A model generated the notes under the pieces. That model had not been told where the DNA came from and searched no databases. It was given only the letters and a program-made list of their open reading frames with translations. DNA of 64,000 nt from Burkholderia ubonensis (GTDB lineage: Bacteria; Pseudomonadota; Gammaproteobacteria; Burkholderiales; Burkholderiaceae): the NCBI RefSeq assembly GCF_902833085.1, contig NZ_CADFEB010000002.1:496001-560000 (forward strand), in the 5' to 3' direction. Of the stretch, positions 26,631 to 39,508 are shown in pieces. Numbering within the stretch: the first letter of the stretch is position 1; each line of letters starts with the position of its first letter. Both the position numbers and the translations under genes were made by a program.

Positions 26631-27715
26631 TGCTGCGCTGGAACACAGGCGCTCGATGGTCCGTGCCCCCGCAGCCTCCTCGCTCCGGGCGGTTCGTGTT
26701 CCGCGTCCTGATGTGGGGGGTGTTGCAAGGATTCACGGCGCTCGGTTCCGTTGCATGGGGAGCAGGGATCGGGAAGGGGGCGGCATGGCTCGTCGCCAAC
26801 CTGGGCCTGGTGGACAAGCTGAGCGACGACACCGGACACGCGTTGCCCGACAGCTTTTTTATGTGGACGGCGGTGCTGGCGCTGACCGTGGGCGCGTGCA
26901 TGTCGATCGGTGCGATGTGGTCGTTTGGCACACTGCGGTTTCGCGTGGTGTACCTGCTGATTCCCATCGATATTTCGCTCATGTTCGTGATCGCGTGCGC
27001 ATATTTTTTGCCGTCGGTGCAGATGAGCGTAGTGTGGGCCGTGTTCCCGGTCGCGCTGGTGGTCTGGGCGTGCCGCAACATGCTGACCACGCCGAATACA
27101 AACAGTGTCTTGAAGTGTTTGCGCAGTTATTACCGTGGGCTTCCCGCACAGATGGCCTGGATTCGGGAGTATGTGCTGCAGGATTGGGTGACGTTGCCGC
27201 TTGCGTCGCTGTCCGAGCTTCAGGCGGCAGAGCCTGAACCCGAACCCAAGCCCGAGCTCAAGACGGACCCGGCCGTGCAGCCTGCCGGGTATTCCGCGGA
27301 GATGTTCAAGGCGCACCTGTCCGGCATGCGCGAGATGCGTCCGCGACTGCGCGGCAGCATGGTCGAGGACGAATGGAACAAGCTGATGGAAATCAGCGAG
27401 CGCATTTGGGAGATGGCGAACGCCGAGCCGGAGAAGTACAGTTTGCTGAACCATTTTCTCGCGGTGCAGATACCGACCGCGATCACGCTCAGCCAGTACT
27501 TCGTCAAGCTAGGCGGATTGACCGAATCGAATCCGACCCGAACGGAACGCATGCGTGAAATCGAGGCGGGCCTTCAGGGGCTGTGCGGACAGTTCGAGAA
27601 GGTGCAGAACCAGATGGTGGAGAGCGATCTGGCAGGACTCCAGACGACGCTTCGCCTCTTGCAGCAAGATTTGAAGCAGGCAGAGCAGCGGGAGGCGCGT
27701 GCGCCTTCCCTGTAA
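26630..27715 (+). CDS. Membrane protein with XpaC-like C-terminal domain, TelA partner
   Basis: A 361-aa protein. Four hydrophobic segments (about 22-46, 76-97, 103-126, 132-150) are followed by an acidic Pro/Glu linker (about 202-212) and a helical C-terminal domain. That domain matches the pattern of XpaC (5-bromo-4-chloroindolyl phosphate hydrolysis protein): [17 protein letters not shown], then [20 protein letters not shown] and a final LRLLQQDLK. XpaC genes sit beside telA-like genes in Bacillus, so both the pattern and the pairing support the call, though similarity is by eye. Base composition is visibly less GC-rich than its neighbours, suggesting acquisition together with the TelA gene. 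Function is unknown; a membrane-stress role is inference. Confidence 0.6.
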   Translation: MLRWNTGARWSVPPQPPRSGRFVFRVLMWGVLQGFTALGSVAWGAGIGKGAAWLVANLGLVDKLSDDTGHALPDSFFMWTAVLALTVGACMSIGAMWSFGTLRFRVVYLLIPIDISLMFVIACAYFLPSVQMSVVWAVFPVALVVWACRNMLTTPNTNSVLKCLRSYYRGLPAQMAWIREYVLQDWVTLPLASLSELQAAEPEPEPKPELKTDPAVQPAGYSAEMFKAHLSGMREMRPRLRGSMVEDEWNKLMEISERIWEMANAEPEKYSLLNHFLAVQIPTAITLSQYFVKLGGLTESNPTRTERMREIEAGLQGLCGQFEKVQNQMVESDLAGLQTTLRLLQQDLKQAEQREARAPSL

Positions 27716-27780
27716 AGCCGGCGGCCGGCGAGCCGGCCGCGACGTGCAGCATTAACGTTTATTTATTGATTGACAGAGCC

Positions 27781-31035
<3,255 letters not shown>

Positions 31036-31065
31036 GCGGTCAGTTACCTGTCGAAGCAACACGTG

Positions 31066-31125
31066 CCGCGATTAAGCGGCGTTCCCGGTGTATCGGGAAT
31101 GCGCTTAATCGCGGTGATTTTTTTT
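31066..31125 (+). terminator. Strong Rho-independent terminator in the carB-greA gap
   Basis: The 13-bp outer stem CCGCGATTAAGCG (31066-31078) / CGCTTAATCGCGG (31102-31114) continues into an inner CGTTCCCG/CGGGAATG stem with a 6-base loop, then eight T residues (31118-31125). It ends only 27 bases before the greA ATG. It must therefore either end carB messages with greA depending on read-through, or act as a greA leader attenuator. Confidence 0.9.
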
Positions 31126-31152
31126 ATAGCCGTTTTATTGATTGAGCCGTTT

Positions 31153-31629
31153 ATGAGCACCATTCCGTTGACAAAGCGTGGCGCAGACCAATTGCGCGAT
31201 GAATTGCAGCGCCTCAAGTCCGTCGAGCGGCCGGCCGTGATCAATGCGATTGCGGAGGCGCGCGCGCAGGGCGACCTGTCCGAAAACGCCGAATACGACG
31301 CAGCCAAGGAAAAGCAGGGCTTCATCGAGGGCCGCATCGCGGAAATCGAATCGAAGCTGTCGGCCGCGCAGATCATCGATCCGTCCTCGCTGGATGCCGA
31401 CGGCCGCGTGGTGTTCGCGGCGACGGTCGAGCTCGAGGATCTCGAATCGGGCGATACCGTCAAATACCAGATCGTCGGCGACGACGAGGCGGACCTCGAT
31501 CACGGCCTGATCTCGGTCAGCTCGCCGATCGCGCGCGCGCTGATCGGCAAGTCCGAAGGCGACGTCGCGGCCGTGCAGGCGCCGAGCGGCGTGCGCGAGT
31601 ACGAAATCATCTCGGTCAGCTACATCTGA
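31153..31629 (+). CDS. greA: Transcription elongation factor GreA
   Basis: A 158-aa RNA-polymerase secondary-channel factor that stimulates cleavage of backtracked RNA. An N-terminal antiparallel coiled coil (residues 1-76) has the acidic tip [14 protein letters not shown], and a C-terminal FKBP-like domain includes [14 protein letters not shown]. The length equals E. coli GreA. There is no clear ribosome site (the upstream sequence is AT-rich), and a full terminator lies 27 bases upstream, so expression is likely controlled through the leader. Confidence 0.97.
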   Translation: MSTIPLTKRGADQLRDELQRLKSVERPAVINAIAEARAQGDLSENAEYDAAKEKQGFIEGRIAEIESKLSAAQIIDPSSLDADGRVVFAATVELEDLESGDTVKYQIVGDDEADLDHGLISVSSPIARALIGKSEGDVAAVQAPSGVREYEIISVSYI

Positions 31630-31643
31630 CGCGGAGCGACACG

Positions 31644-32102
31644 ATGCCGCATCGCGTGTTCCGTCTGCTGTCGGCCGTGTGGGTCGGCAGCCTGCTGACG
31701 ATCGGGTATGCGGTCGCGCCCGTGCTGTTTCGTTCGCTGGAGCGCATGACGGCCGGCTCGGTTGCCGCCCAGCTGTTCCGCATCGAGGCGGTCCTCGGCG
31801 TGGTGTGCGGCGTGCTGCTGCTCGTGCTGTCGAACCAGCAGGTGCGGCGCGGCTGCGACGAATACCGGCGAGTGCGCTGGATTCTCGCGGCGATGGTCGG
31901 CTGCGTGCTGATCGGGTATTTTGCGCTGCAGCCGTTCATGAACGCGCTGCGCGTGGCCGCGATGGACGCGGGCACCGATATCGCGAACTCGCCGTATGCG
32001 AGCCGGTTCGGGATGCTGCACGGCGTCTCGAGCCTGTTCTACCTGGTCGAGAGCGTGCTCGGGCTGATGCTGATCTGGCGCTTGCCGGCGCGCGACGCGT
32101 AA
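31644..32102 (+). CDS. DUF4149 domain membrane protein
   Basis: A 152-aa inner-membrane protein with four predicted helices (about 7-27, 47-62, 78-97, 125-146). It starts MPHRVFRLLSAVWVGSLLTIGYAVAPVLF and has the conserved LHGVSSLFYLVESVLGL near the end, as in DUF4149 proteins. It follows greA by 14 bp with a GCGGAG ribosome site and is probably co-transcribed. A greA-DUF4149-yhbY-rlmE-ftsH order is typical of the Burkholderia lineage. Function unknown. Confidence 0.83.
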   Translation: MPHRVFRLLSAVWVGSLLTIGYAVAPVLFRSLERMTAGSVAAQLFRIEAVLGVVCGVLLLVLSNQQVRRGCDEYRRVRWILAAMVGCVLIGYFALQPFMNALRVAAMDAGTDIANSPYASRFGMLHGVSSLFYLVESVLGLMLIWRLPARDA

Positions 32103-32131
32103 GCGTCGCTCCGCCGGGCGCCCGGAAGGGC

Positions 32132-32659
32132 TTACTTGTCCTGGAACGGCCGCTTGGTGCTCGCCTGACGCTTTTTCGCACGCTTGACGGTGCCGCCGGC
32201 GGTCACGCGCTCGTTGCCGCGCACCGTCACCTTCTGCGGCTTCGGACGACGCACCGGGCTCGCGTTCGGCGACACCTTGACGACCTTCACGGTACGCGGC
32301 GCGCGGCCCTTCTTGTCGGCGGCGGCTTCGGCCGCGCTCGGCAGGGCGCTGCTGCGGCGGCCGCGAGCCGGCGCCGGCGCGGCTTCCTCGGGCCTCCAGA
32401 TCACGAGCAGCTTGCCGATATGCTGGATAGGCGCGGCGTTCAGCCGGTCGCAGATTTCGTCGTAGATCGCGATGCGTTCGTCGCGCTCGTCGCCGAATAC
32501 GCGGATCTTGATCAGCTGGTGCGCGTCAAGGTGCACCTTGATTTCCTTCAGGACCGCGTCGGTGAGCCCCTCTGCGCCGATCAGCACGACGGGCTTGAGC
32601 GCATGGGCTTCGGAGCGCAGCGCGGAGCGCTCGGCGGGAGAAAGCGAAAGGGCTGGCAT
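32132..32659 (-). CDS. YhbY-family (CRM domain) RNA-binding protein
   Basis: A 175-aa protein. The N-terminal CRM/YhbY domain (residues 1-95) carries the fold signature VLIGAEGLTDAVLKEIKVHL and IGKLLVIWRP. A basic, Ala/Lys/Arg-rich tail (about 97-175) is not present in the 97-aa E. coli YhbY and may add rRNA contacts. YhbY associates with pre-50S ribosomal particles. It is divergent from rlmE, which methylates 23S rRNA, as in E. coli, where yhbY also neighbours rlmE-ftsH. Confidence 0.92.
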   Translation of the reverse strand: MPALSLSPAERSALRSEAHALKPVVLIGAEGLTDAVLKEIKVHLDAHQLIKIRVFGDERDERIAIYDEICDRLNAAPIQHIGKLLVIWRPEEAAPAPARGRRSSALPSAAEAAADKKGRAPRTVKVVKVSPNASPVRRPKPQKVTVRGNERVTAGGTVKRAKKRQASTKRPFQDK

Positions 32660-32838
32660 GGAATGTCGAATTCAAAAATAAGGGCGCGCAACACCGGCAT
32701 CCGCCGTGTGAGCCGCGCGCCGAAACCACGTAAAATCGCGGCTTGGGCCTGATTGAGGCCGCAGCCGCGCGAAGAAGACGCGTATTATCCGCCAAAAGCG
32801 CGGCTTCACGAAGCAAATGGCAGTAATCTCTCTCTCGA

Positions 32839-33501
32839 ATGGCAAAGAACCGCTTCAACCAGCACTGGCTGCATGACCACATCAACGACCCGTACGTCAA
32901 AATGGCGCAGCGGGAGGGCTATCGCGCGCGCGCCGCTTACAAGCTGAAGGAAATCGACGAACAGGACAAGCTGATTCGTCCCGGCCAGGTGATCGTCGAT
33001 CTCGGCGCGGCGCCCGGCAGCTGGAGCCAGTACGCGCGCAACAAGCTCGCGCAGGGCAAGAAACGCGACGCGGCGCGCGAAGGCGGGATCGACGGCACGA
33101 TCGTCGCGCTCGACATGCTGCCGATGGAGCCGATCGCCGACGTGCACTTCATCCAGGGCGACTTTCGCGAGGACGAGGTGCTGCATCAACTGGAGGCCGT
33201 CCTCGAAGGCCGGCCGGTGGACCTTGTAATTTCCGACATGGCCCCCAACCTGTCAGGGGTCGCCTCCGCGGATGCGGCGCGCATCGAGCACGTGTGCGAT
33301 CTCGCGCTCGAATTCTCGCAGAATCATCTGAAGCCGGATGGCGCGCTGCTGGTGAAGTGCTTCCACGGCAGCGGCTACAGCCAGATTGTCGAGAAATTCA
33401 AACAGCAGTTTAAGATTGTCGCGCCGCGCAAGCCCAAGGCGTCCCGCGACAAATCGTCCGAAACGTTCATCTTGGGGCGGCACCTGAAGCATCCGCGCTG
33501 A
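32839..33501 (+). CDS. rlmE: 23S rRNA 2'-O-ribose U2552 methyltransferase RlmE (FtsJ/RrmJ)
   Basis: A 220-aa SAM-dependent methyltransferase acting on the A-loop of 23S rRNA in the 50S particle. SAM motif I is [16 protein letters not shown]. The K-D-K catalytic set is Lys35 (AAYKLKEID), Asp133 (VISDMAPN) and Lys173 (LLVKCFHG). It lacks a visible ribosome site before the ATG. It precedes ftsH, the conserved ftsJ-ftsH pair that is heat-inducible in E. coli. Confidence 0.97.
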   Translation: MAKNRFNQHWLHDHINDPYVKMAQREGYRARAAYKLKEIDEQDKLIRPGQVIVDLGAAPGSWSQYARNKLAQGKKRDAAREGGIDGTIVALDMLPMEPIADVHFIQGDFREDEVLHQLEAVLEGRPVDLVISDMAPNLSGVASADAARIEHVCDLALEFSQNHLKPDGALLVKCFHGSGYSQIVEKFKQQFKIVAPRKPKASRDKSSETFILGRHLKHPR

Positions 33502-33668
33502 CGCGGAGCCGGGGGGCCGCAAACGGGCTCCGGCCCTTGCCAGACAAGCCGTTCGCTATCGCGACGGTTGTCAATGCTTATGGCAGGGGTGGTCGGACTG
33601 GATTAGAATGCCTGAGGGGCGCCGCAAGGAAAATGTAGGCGCTCGTCTACGAGTGAAGGAGTGGTGCT

Positions 33669-35564
33669 TTGAACAACAATATGTTTTCGAAGGCAGCAGT
33701 GTGGCTGGTGATCGCACTGGTGCTGTTTACGGTGTTCAAGCAGTTCGACAAGCCCCGCGTCCAGGAAGGCGTGTCCTATTCGCAGTTCATGGACGACGCC
33801 AAGAACGGCAAGGTCAAGACTGTCGTCGTGCAGGGGCGCAACCTCACCGTCACTCCGGCTGATGGCCAGAAATACCAGATCGTGTCGCCCGGCGACATCT
33901 GGATGGTCGGCGATCTGATGAAGTATGGCGTGCAGGTCAGCGGCAAGGCCGACGACGAGCCGAACGCGCTGATGTCCGCGCTGTACTACCTCGGGCCGAC
34001 GATCCTGATCATCGGTTTCTGGTTCTACATGATGCGGCAGATGCAGGGCGGCGGCAAAGGCGGCGCGTTCTCGTTCGGCAAATCGCGTGCGCGGCTGATC
34101 GACGAGAACAACAACGCGGTCAACTTCTCCGACGTCGCGGGCTGCGACGAAGCGAAGGAGGAAGTGTCCGAGCTGGTCGACTTCCTGCGCGATCCCCAGA
34201 AATTCCAGAAGCTCGGCGGCCGCATTCCGCGCGGCGTGCTGCTGGTCGGCCCTCCGGGCACCGGCAAGACGCTGCTCGCCCGCGCGATCGCGGGTGAAGC
34301 GAAGGTGCCGTTCTTCAGCATCTCGGGCTCCGACTTCGTCGAAATGTTCGTCGGCGTCGGTGCGGCCCGCGTGCGCGACATGTTCGAGCAGGCGAAGAAG
34401 CACGCGCCGTGCATCGTGTTCATCGACGAAATCGACGCGGTCGGCCGTCATCGCGGCGCCGGCATGGGCGGCGGCAACGACGAGCGCGAGCAGACGCTGA
34501 ACCAGATGCTCGTCGAGATGGACGGCTTCGAAGCGAATTCGGGCGTGATCGTGATTGCCGCGACCAACCGTTCGGACGTGCTCGACAAGGCGCTGCTGCG
34601 TCCGGGCCGTTTCGACCGCCAGGTCTACGTCGGCCTGCCGGACATCCGCGGCCGCGAGCAGATCATGCGCGTCCACCTGCGCAAGGTGCCGATCGCGAAC
34701 GACGTCGACGCGGCAGTGATCGCGCGCGGCACGCCGGGCTTCTCGGGCGCCGATCTCGCGAACCTCGTCAACGAGGCGGCGCTGTTCGCCGCGCGTCGCG
34801 GCAAGCGCATCGTCGAGATGCAGGACTTCGAGGACGCGAAGGACAAGATCTTCATGGGTCCGGAGCGCAAGTCCGCGGTGATCCGCGAGGAAGCGAAGCG
34901 CGCGACCGCGTACCACGAGTCGGGCCACGCGGTGATCGCGAAGCTGCTGCCGAAGGCCGATCCGGTGCACAAGGTCACGATCATTCCGCGCGGCCGTGCG
35001 CTGGGCGTCACGTGGCAGCTGCCGGAGCACGACAACGAGACGTATTCGAAGGACTACCTGCTGGACCGCCTCGCGATCCTGTTCGGTGGCCGCGTGGCCG
35101 AGGAGCTGTTCATGAACCTCGTCAGCACCGGCGCGTCGGACGACTTCAACAAGGCGACGCAGACGGCGCGTGCGATGGTGGCCCGGTTCGGGATGACCGA
35201 CGCGCTCGGCCCGATGGTCTATGCCGACGACGAGAGCGATGCAAGCCCGTTCGGCCGCGGCTTCACGCGGACGATTTCGGAAGCGACGCAGCAGAAGGTC
35301 GATGCGGAAATCCGCCGCGTGCTGGATGACCAGTACAGCCTCGCTCGCCGCCTGCTGGAGGAGAACCGCGACAAGGTCGAGGCGATGACCGCCGCGCTGA
35401 TGGAGTGGGAGACGATCGACGCCGATCAGATCAACGACATCATGGAAGGCCGTCCGCCGCGCTCGCCGAAGAGCTCGCCGACCATCGGCGGCGATGCATC
35501 GTCGGGCGGTACCGGCACCGAGGTCAAGCCGGGCAACGCGCCGGCGCCCGCGTCGCCGGCCTGA
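33669..35564 (+). CDS. ftsH: ATP-dependent zinc metalloprotease FtsH
   Basis: A 631-aa hexameric inner-membrane protease for quality control and turnover of regulators such as sigma32 and LpxC. Two N-terminal membrane helices (about 7-23 and 104-124) flank a periplasmic domain. The AAA+ module has Walker A GPPGTGKT (194-201) and Walker [10 protein letters not shown], followed by the SRH region. The zinc site HESGH (416-420) leads the protease domain. The start is TTG: AAGGAG (33656-33661) is seven bases away, and an ATG at 33681 would lose four residues. The Gly/Ser/Pro-rich tail is flexible. A -10-like TAGAAT at 33604 suggests its own promoter. Confidence 0.97.
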   Translation: MNNNMFSKAAVWLVIALVLFTVFKQFDKPRVQEGVSYSQFMDDAKNGKVKTVVVQGRNLTVTPADGQKYQIVSPGDIWMVGDLMKYGVQVSGKADDEPNALMSALYYLGPTILIIGFWFYMMRQMQGGGKGGAFSFGKSRARLIDENNNAVNFSDVAGCDEAKEEVSELVDFLRDPQKFQKLGGRIPRGVLLVGPPGTGKTLLARAIAGEAKVPFFSISGSDFVEMFVGVGAARVRDMFEQAKKHAPCIVFIDEIDAVGRHRGAGMGGGNDEREQTLNQMLVEMDGFEANSGVIVIAATNRSDVLDKALLRPGRFDRQVYVGLPDIRGREQIMRVHLRKVPIANDVDAAVIARGTPGFSGADLANLVNEAALFAARRGKRIVEMQDFEDAKDKIFMGPERKSAVIREEAKRATAYHESGHAVIAKLLPKADPVHKVTIIPRGRALGVTWQLPEHDNETYSKDYLLDRLAILFGGRVAEELFMNLVSTGASDDFNKATQTARAMVARFGMTDALGPMVYADDESDASPFGRGFTRTISEATQQKVDAEIRRVLDDQYSLARRLLEENRDKVEAMTAALMEWETIDADQINDIMEGRPPRSPKSSPTIGGDASSGGTGTEVKPGNAPAPASPA

Positions 35565-35584
35565 TTCCCGCTGTCGTACCGTTG

Positions 35585-35618
35585 ACGGGCTGGTGTGGCT
35601 TTCACACCGGCCCGTTTT
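35585..35618 (+). terminator. Rho-independent terminator after ftsH
   Basis: A 13-bp stem (35585-35597 with 35603-35615, one T-G pair, loop GCTTT) is followed by TTTT, 20 bases after the ftsH stop and 25 bases before folP. It would limit but probably not abolish read-through into folP. Confidence 0.85.
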
Positions 35619-35643
35619 GCATTCATTTCCACGTTGGTCGCTC

Positions 35644-36537
35644 GTGTCCGATCCCGCATCTCCCTCATTCATTCCGTCGCCGCTGCAGTGCGGCCGCTTC
35701 ACGCTGACGTTCGAACGCCCGCTCGTGATGGGCATCCTCAACGCGACACCCGACTCGTTCTCCGACGGCGGCCGCTTCCTCGCCCGTGACGATGCGCTGC
35801 GCCAGGCCGAGCGGATGCTCGCCGAGGGCGCCGACATCCTCGACATCGGCGGCGAATCGACCCGCCCGGGCGCGCCGCCGGTGCCGCTCGACGAGGAGCT
35901 CGCGCGCGTGATTCCGCTGGTCGAGGCATTGCGCCCGCTGAACGTGCCGCTGTCGATCGATACCTACAAGCCGGCCGTGATGCGCGCGGCGCTGGCCGCC
36001 GGCGCGGACCTGATCAACGACATCTGGGGCTTTCGCCAGGCAGGCGCGATCGACGCCGTGCGCGACGGCAGCTGCGGCCTGTGCGCGATGCACATGCTCG
36101 GCGAGCCGCAGACGATGCAGGTGCACGAGCCCGACTATCGAGACGTGGTCGCCGACGTGCGCGATTTTCTCGCCGAGCGTGCACAAGCGTTGATGGATGC
36201 CGGCGTCGCGGCGGAACGCATCTGCGTCGACCCCGGTTTCGGGTTCGGCAAGGCGGTGATCGAACACAACTATGCGCTGCTCGCCGCGCTGCCCGACACG
36301 ACGCCCGCGCGGCCCGACGGCCGGCCATACCCGATTCTCGCGGGGATGTCGCGCAAGTCGATGCTCGGCGCGGTGATCGGCGGCAAGCCGCCGGCCGAGC
36401 GCGTCGCGGCGAGCGTCGCGGCCGCGCTGTGCGCGGTGGAGCGGGGCGCCGCGATCGTGCGGGTGCACGACGTCGCGGAAACGGTCGATGCGCTGAAGAT
36501 CTGGAATGCCGTGCGCGGAGCCGCGCGGCATCGATAA
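35644..36537 (+). CDS. folP: Dihydropteroate synthase
   Basis: A 297-aa TIM-barrel enzyme joining p-aminobenzoate to dihydropterin pyrophosphate in folate synthesis; the target of sulfonamides. Signatures are GILNATPDSFSDGG, DILDIGGESTRPGA and DPGFGFGKAV. The most likely start is the GTG at 35644, giving SDPASPSFIPSPLQCGRFTL before the core. There is no strong ribosome site, and extension upstream would run into the ftsH terminator. The ftsH-folP-glmM order is conserved across proteobacteria. Confidence 0.95.
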   Translation: MSDPASPSFIPSPLQCGRFTLTFERPLVMGILNATPDSFSDGGRFLARDDALRQAERMLAEGADILDIGGESTRPGAPPVPLDEELARVIPLVEALRPLNVPLSIDTYKPAVMRAALAAGADLINDIWGFRQAGAIDAVRDGSCGLCAMHMLGEPQTMQVHEPDYRDVVADVRDFLAERAQALMDAGVAAERICVDPGFGFGKAVIEHNYALLAALPDTTPARPDGRPYPILAGMSRKSMLGAVIGGKPPAERVAASVAAALCAVERGAAIVRVHDVAETVDALKIWNAVRGAARHR

Positions 36538-36561
36538 GTCAAAAGAGGAGGAACATTCATT

Positions 36562-37917
36562 ATGGGACGTCGATACTTCGGTACGGACGGCATCCGTGGC
36601 ACCGTCGGCGAAGCGCCGATCACGCCCGATTTCGTATTGCGGCTCGGCTACGCGGCGGGCAAGGTGCTGGCCGGCTCGGCTGACGTCGCGGCGGGTGCGC
36701 GTCCGACCGTGCTGATCGGCAAGGACACGCGCGTGTCGGGCTACATGCTCGAGGCGGCGCTGGAGGCGGGCTTCTCCGCGGCCGGCGTCGACGTGATGCT
36801 GGCCGGCCCGATGCCGACGCCGGGCGTCGCGTACCTGACGCGCGCGCTGCGCCTGTCGGCGGGCGTCGTGATCAGTGCGTCGCACAATCCGTATCACGAC
36901 AACGGCATCAAGTTCTTCTCCGCGGACGGCAACAAGCTGCCCGACGAAACCGAAGCCGCGATCGAGGCATGGCTCGGCAAGCCGCTCGAGTGCGCGCCGT
37001 CGGACGGGCTCGGCAAGGCGCGCCGCCTCGACGATGCGGCCGGCCGCTACATCGAGTTCTGCAAGAGCACGTTCCCCGCGGCGTTCGACCTGCGCGGGAT
37101 GAAGCTCGTCGTCGACTGCGCGCACGGCGCTGCGTACCAGGTCGCGCCGCACGTGTTCCACGAACTGGGCGCGGACGTGATCCCGATCGGCGTCGCGCCG
37201 AACGGCTTCAACATCAACGACGGCGTCGGCGCGACCGCGCCCGATGCGCTGGTGCGCGCGGTGCGGGCGAATCACGCGGATCTCGGCATCGCGCTCGACG
37301 GCGACGCGGACCGTCTGCAGATCGTCGACTCGACCGGGCGGCTGTTCAACGGCGACGAGCTGCTGTACGTGCTGGTCAAGGACAGGATTGCAACTAACGG
37401 TCAAGTCGAAGGGGCGGTGGGAACGCTGATGACGAATCTCGCCGTCGAAGTTGCGCTGCAACGCGAGGGCGTGCAGTTCGTGCGGGCGGCGGTCGGCGAC
37501 CGCTACGTGCTCGAGCAGCTGCGCGAGCACGGCTGGCAGCTCGGCGCGGAAGGGTCGGGCCACATCCTGTCGCTCGACCGGCATACGACCGGCGACGGCA
37601 TCGTGTCGGCGCTGCTGGTGCTCGCGGCGCTGAAGCGCAGCGGCCGCACGCTCGCGCAGATGCTCGACGGCGTCACGCTGTTCCCGCAGAAGCTGATCAA
37701 CGTGCGGATGAAGCCCGGCGCGGACTGGAAGGGCAATGCGTCGATCCGCGCCGCGATCGACGGCGCGGAACAGGCGCTGGCCGGCAGCGGCCGCGTGCTG
37801 ATCCGTGCATCGGGCACCGAGCCCGTGCTGCGCGTGATGGTCGAGGCGGAGCAGGCGGCGGACGCGAGCCGTCACGCCGAGGCGATCGCCGACGCGGTGC
37901 GCGCCGCGACTGCCTGA
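36562..37917 (+). CDS. glmM: Phosphoglucosamine mutase
   Basis: A 451-aa enzyme converting glucosamine-6-phosphate to glucosamine-1-phosphate for peptidoglycan and LPS precursors. The phosphoserine loop [18 protein letters not shown] contains Ser107, the metal loop is LDGDADRLQ, and the C-terminal phosphate-binding loop is [21 protein letters not shown] precedes the ATG. The gene follows folP by 24 bp. Confidence 0.97.
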   Translation: MGRRYFGTDGIRGTVGEAPITPDFVLRLGYAAGKVLAGSADVAAGARPTVLIGKDTRVSGYMLEAALEAGFSAAGVDVMLAGPMPTPGVAYLTRALRLSAGVVISASHNPYHDNGIKFFSADGNKLPDETEAAIEAWLGKPLECAPSDGLGKARRLDDAAGRYIEFCKSTFPAAFDLRGMKLVVDCAHGAAYQVAPHVFHELGADVIPIGVAPNGFNINDGVGATAPDALVRAVRANHADLGIALDGDADRLQIVDSTGRLFNGDELLYVLVKDRIATNGQVEGAVGTLMTNLAVEVALQREGVQFVRAAVGDRYVLEQLREHGWQLGAEGSGHILSLDRHTTGDGIVSALLVLAALKRSGRTLAQMLDGVTLFPQKLINVRMKPGADWKGNASIRAAIDGAEQALAGSGRVLIRASGTEPVLRVMVEAEQAADASRHAEAIADAVRAATA

Positions 37918-38273
37918 ATCCGGTCGGCGGCCGGCGGCCGGTGCATGTGCACATGGCCGCCGGTTGCCTGTCGGCCGTGCGATGCAGCCAGCCAAAGTGC
38001 GGACCCTCCATCCGGCCGCCACGTTGGCGCCATGAACCCAACACCGCGCCGAAGTCCTCTTCCGACCCCTGAATCCCCGAGCGCGGCGTGTCCGGTCCGG
38101 ACGTACCGCGCGCAAGTGCGGGTGGGGTACAATCCGCCCGCCTGATCGACCGCTGTCGAAGCGGGACCGGACGCACATTTTCCGCCTTTCCCTTCCCGGC
38201 ATTTATTGCCTATTCTCCCGGTGCCGGCGTTGCCCGCGCCCGTCCGTCTTACCCTCCTGTGTTGCCTTTCAAG
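37918..38273 (+). other. glmM-pstS intergenic region with hairpin
   Basis: The hairpin CCGGCGGCC (37931-37939) / GGCCGCCGG (37955-37963), a 9-bp stem just after glmM with no T-run, may end or protect the glmM message. The remaining bases up to the Pho-box array contain no credible gene; a -10-like TACAAT at 38128-38133 was seen without a good -35. Confidence 0.5.
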
Positions 38274-38339
38274 TAGTCATGTTACTGTCACGCCAGTTTC
38301 ATCGATTGTCACATTACCGTCATGAGGAGCCCCTAACCT
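38274..38339 (+). promoter_or_regulatory. Pho-box array and pstS promoter
   Basis: Five PhoB half-sites with 10-11 base periodicity are visible: TAGTCAT (38274), CTGTCAC (38285), GTTTCAT (38296), TTGTCAC (38306) and CCGTCAT (38317-38323). They match the CTGTCAT-N4-CTGTCAT layout. A -10 hexamer TAACCT (38334-38339) stands ten bases after the last site, the spacing typical of promoters where PhoB replaces a -35. This should drive the pst operon under phosphate limitation. Confidence 0.85.
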
Positions 38340-38379
38340 TCGCGGTGCCGTAGTCATCCGCTCACACACTGGAGGTCTC

Positions 38380-39414
38380 ATGAAATTGATGCAAACCGCG
38401 ATTGCCGGCCTGGCTGGCGCACTTTTCGCTGTCGCTGCGCACGCCGCCGACATCACGGGCGCAGGCAGCACGTTCGCGATGCCGATCTACACGAAATGGG
38501 CTGCGGATTACCAGCAGTCCGGCGGCGCGAAGATCAACTACCAGGGCATCGGCTCGTCGGGCGGCCTGAAGCAGATCAATGCGAAGACGGTCGATTTTGC
38601 CGGTTCGGACGCACCGCTGAAGGACGACGAGCTCGCGAAGGACGGCCTGTTCCAGTTCCCGACGGTGGTCGGCGGCGTGGTGCCGGTCATCAACGTGCCG
38701 GGCGTGAAGGCGGGTGAGCTGACGCTGTCGGGCCCGGTGCTCGGCGACATCTACCTCGGCAAGATCAAGAAGTGGAACGACCCGGCGATCGCCGCGCTGA
38801 ACCCGAAGGTCAAGCTGCCGGATACCGACATCGCGGTCGTGCGCCGTGCGGACGGCTCGGGCACGAGCTTCATCTGGACGAACTACCTGTCGAAGGTCAA
38901 CGACGAGTGGAAGTCGAAGGTCGGCGAAGGCACGACGGTCAACTGGCCGACCGGCACGGGCGGCAAGGGCAACGACGGCGTCGCGGCATTCGTGCAGCGC
39001 CTGCCGGGCGCGATCGGCTACGTCGAGTGGGCGTATGCGAAGAAGAACAGCATGGTCTACACCGCGCTGAAGAACTCGACGGGCACGGTGGTCGAGCCGA
39101 AGACGGAAACCTTCAAGGCCGCCGCCGCCGGCGCGAACTGGTCGAAGTCGTTCTACCAGATCCTGACGAACCAGCCGGGCAAGGAAGCATGGCCGGTCGT
39201 CGGCGCGACGTTCGTGCTGCTGCACGCGAAGCAGGACAAGCCGGAGCAGGGCGCGGAAACGCTGAAGTTCTTCAGCTGGGCGTTCAAGAACGGCGAGAAG
39301 GCGGCTGACAGCCTCGACTACATCTCGCTGCCGCCGGCGGTCGAAGCGGAAATCCGCAAGCAGTGGAAGGTCAAGGTGACGGACACGGCTGGCAAGCCGG
39401 TCGCCACGGAGTAA
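38380..39414 (+). CDS. pstS: Phosphate ABC transporter substrate-binding protein PstS
   Basis: A 344-aa periplasmic protein with a signal peptide (residues 1-22, ending VAAHA). The mature N-terminus [15 protein letters not shown] supplies the first phosphate-binding loop; [10 protein letters not shown] and [15 protein letters not shown] supply others. It delivers phosphate to PstCA. GGAGG precedes the ATG, and the Pho-box promoter lies about 40 bases upstream. Two hairpins separate it from pstC, which fits higher expression of the binding protein. Confidence 0.97.
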   Translation: MKLMQTAIAGLAGALFAVAAHAADITGAGSTFAMPIYTKWAADYQQSGGAKINYQGIGSSGGLKQINAKTVDFAGSDAPLKDDELAKDGLFQFPTVVGGVVPVINVPGVKAGELTLSGPVLGDIYLGKIKKWNDPAIAALNPKVKLPDTDIAVVRRADGSGTSFIWTNYLSKVNDEWKSKVGEGTTVNWPTGTGGKGNDGVAAFVQRLPGAIGYVEWAYAKKNSMVYTALKNSTGTVVEPKTETFKAAAAGANWSKSFYQILTNQPGKEAWPVVGATFVLLHAKQDKPEQGAETLKFFSWAFKNGEKAADSLDYISLPPAVEAEIRKQWKVKVTDTAGKPVATE

Positions 39415-39430
39415 GCGTCACAGCGGTTCG

Positions 39431-39490
39431 CTGCCCGGCCGCGCAGGCCGGGCAGTGTGTGCGGTAAGGCCGGGCGTCAAGGCGCCCGGC
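39431..39490 (+). repeat. Two hairpins in the pstS-pstC gap
   Basis: CTGCCCGGCC (39431-39440) pairs with GGCCGGGCAG (39446-39455). GCCGGGCG (39469-39476) pairs with CGCCCGGC (39483-39490). Neither has a T-run. Such stems between a binding-protein gene and the permease genes commonly stabilise the upstream message. Confidence 0.65.
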
Positions 39491-39508
39491 ATTCAGAAGC
39501 AGGCGCCC

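Noticed and set aside
27583..27780. In-frame 66-residue N-terminal extension of carB
   Set aside because: It reads across the end of the XpaC-like gene, and CarB proteins begin at MPKRTDI-like sequence, matching the ATG at 27781.
33568..33609. TTGTCA and TAGAAT as an ftsH promoter
   Set aside because: The 30-base spacing is too long for sigma70; only the -10-like element was mentioned.
33603..35846. A 747-codon minus-strand open frame opposite ftsH and folP
   Set aside because: Arg/Asp/His-rich mirror of ftsH with no domain; high GC makes such frames common.
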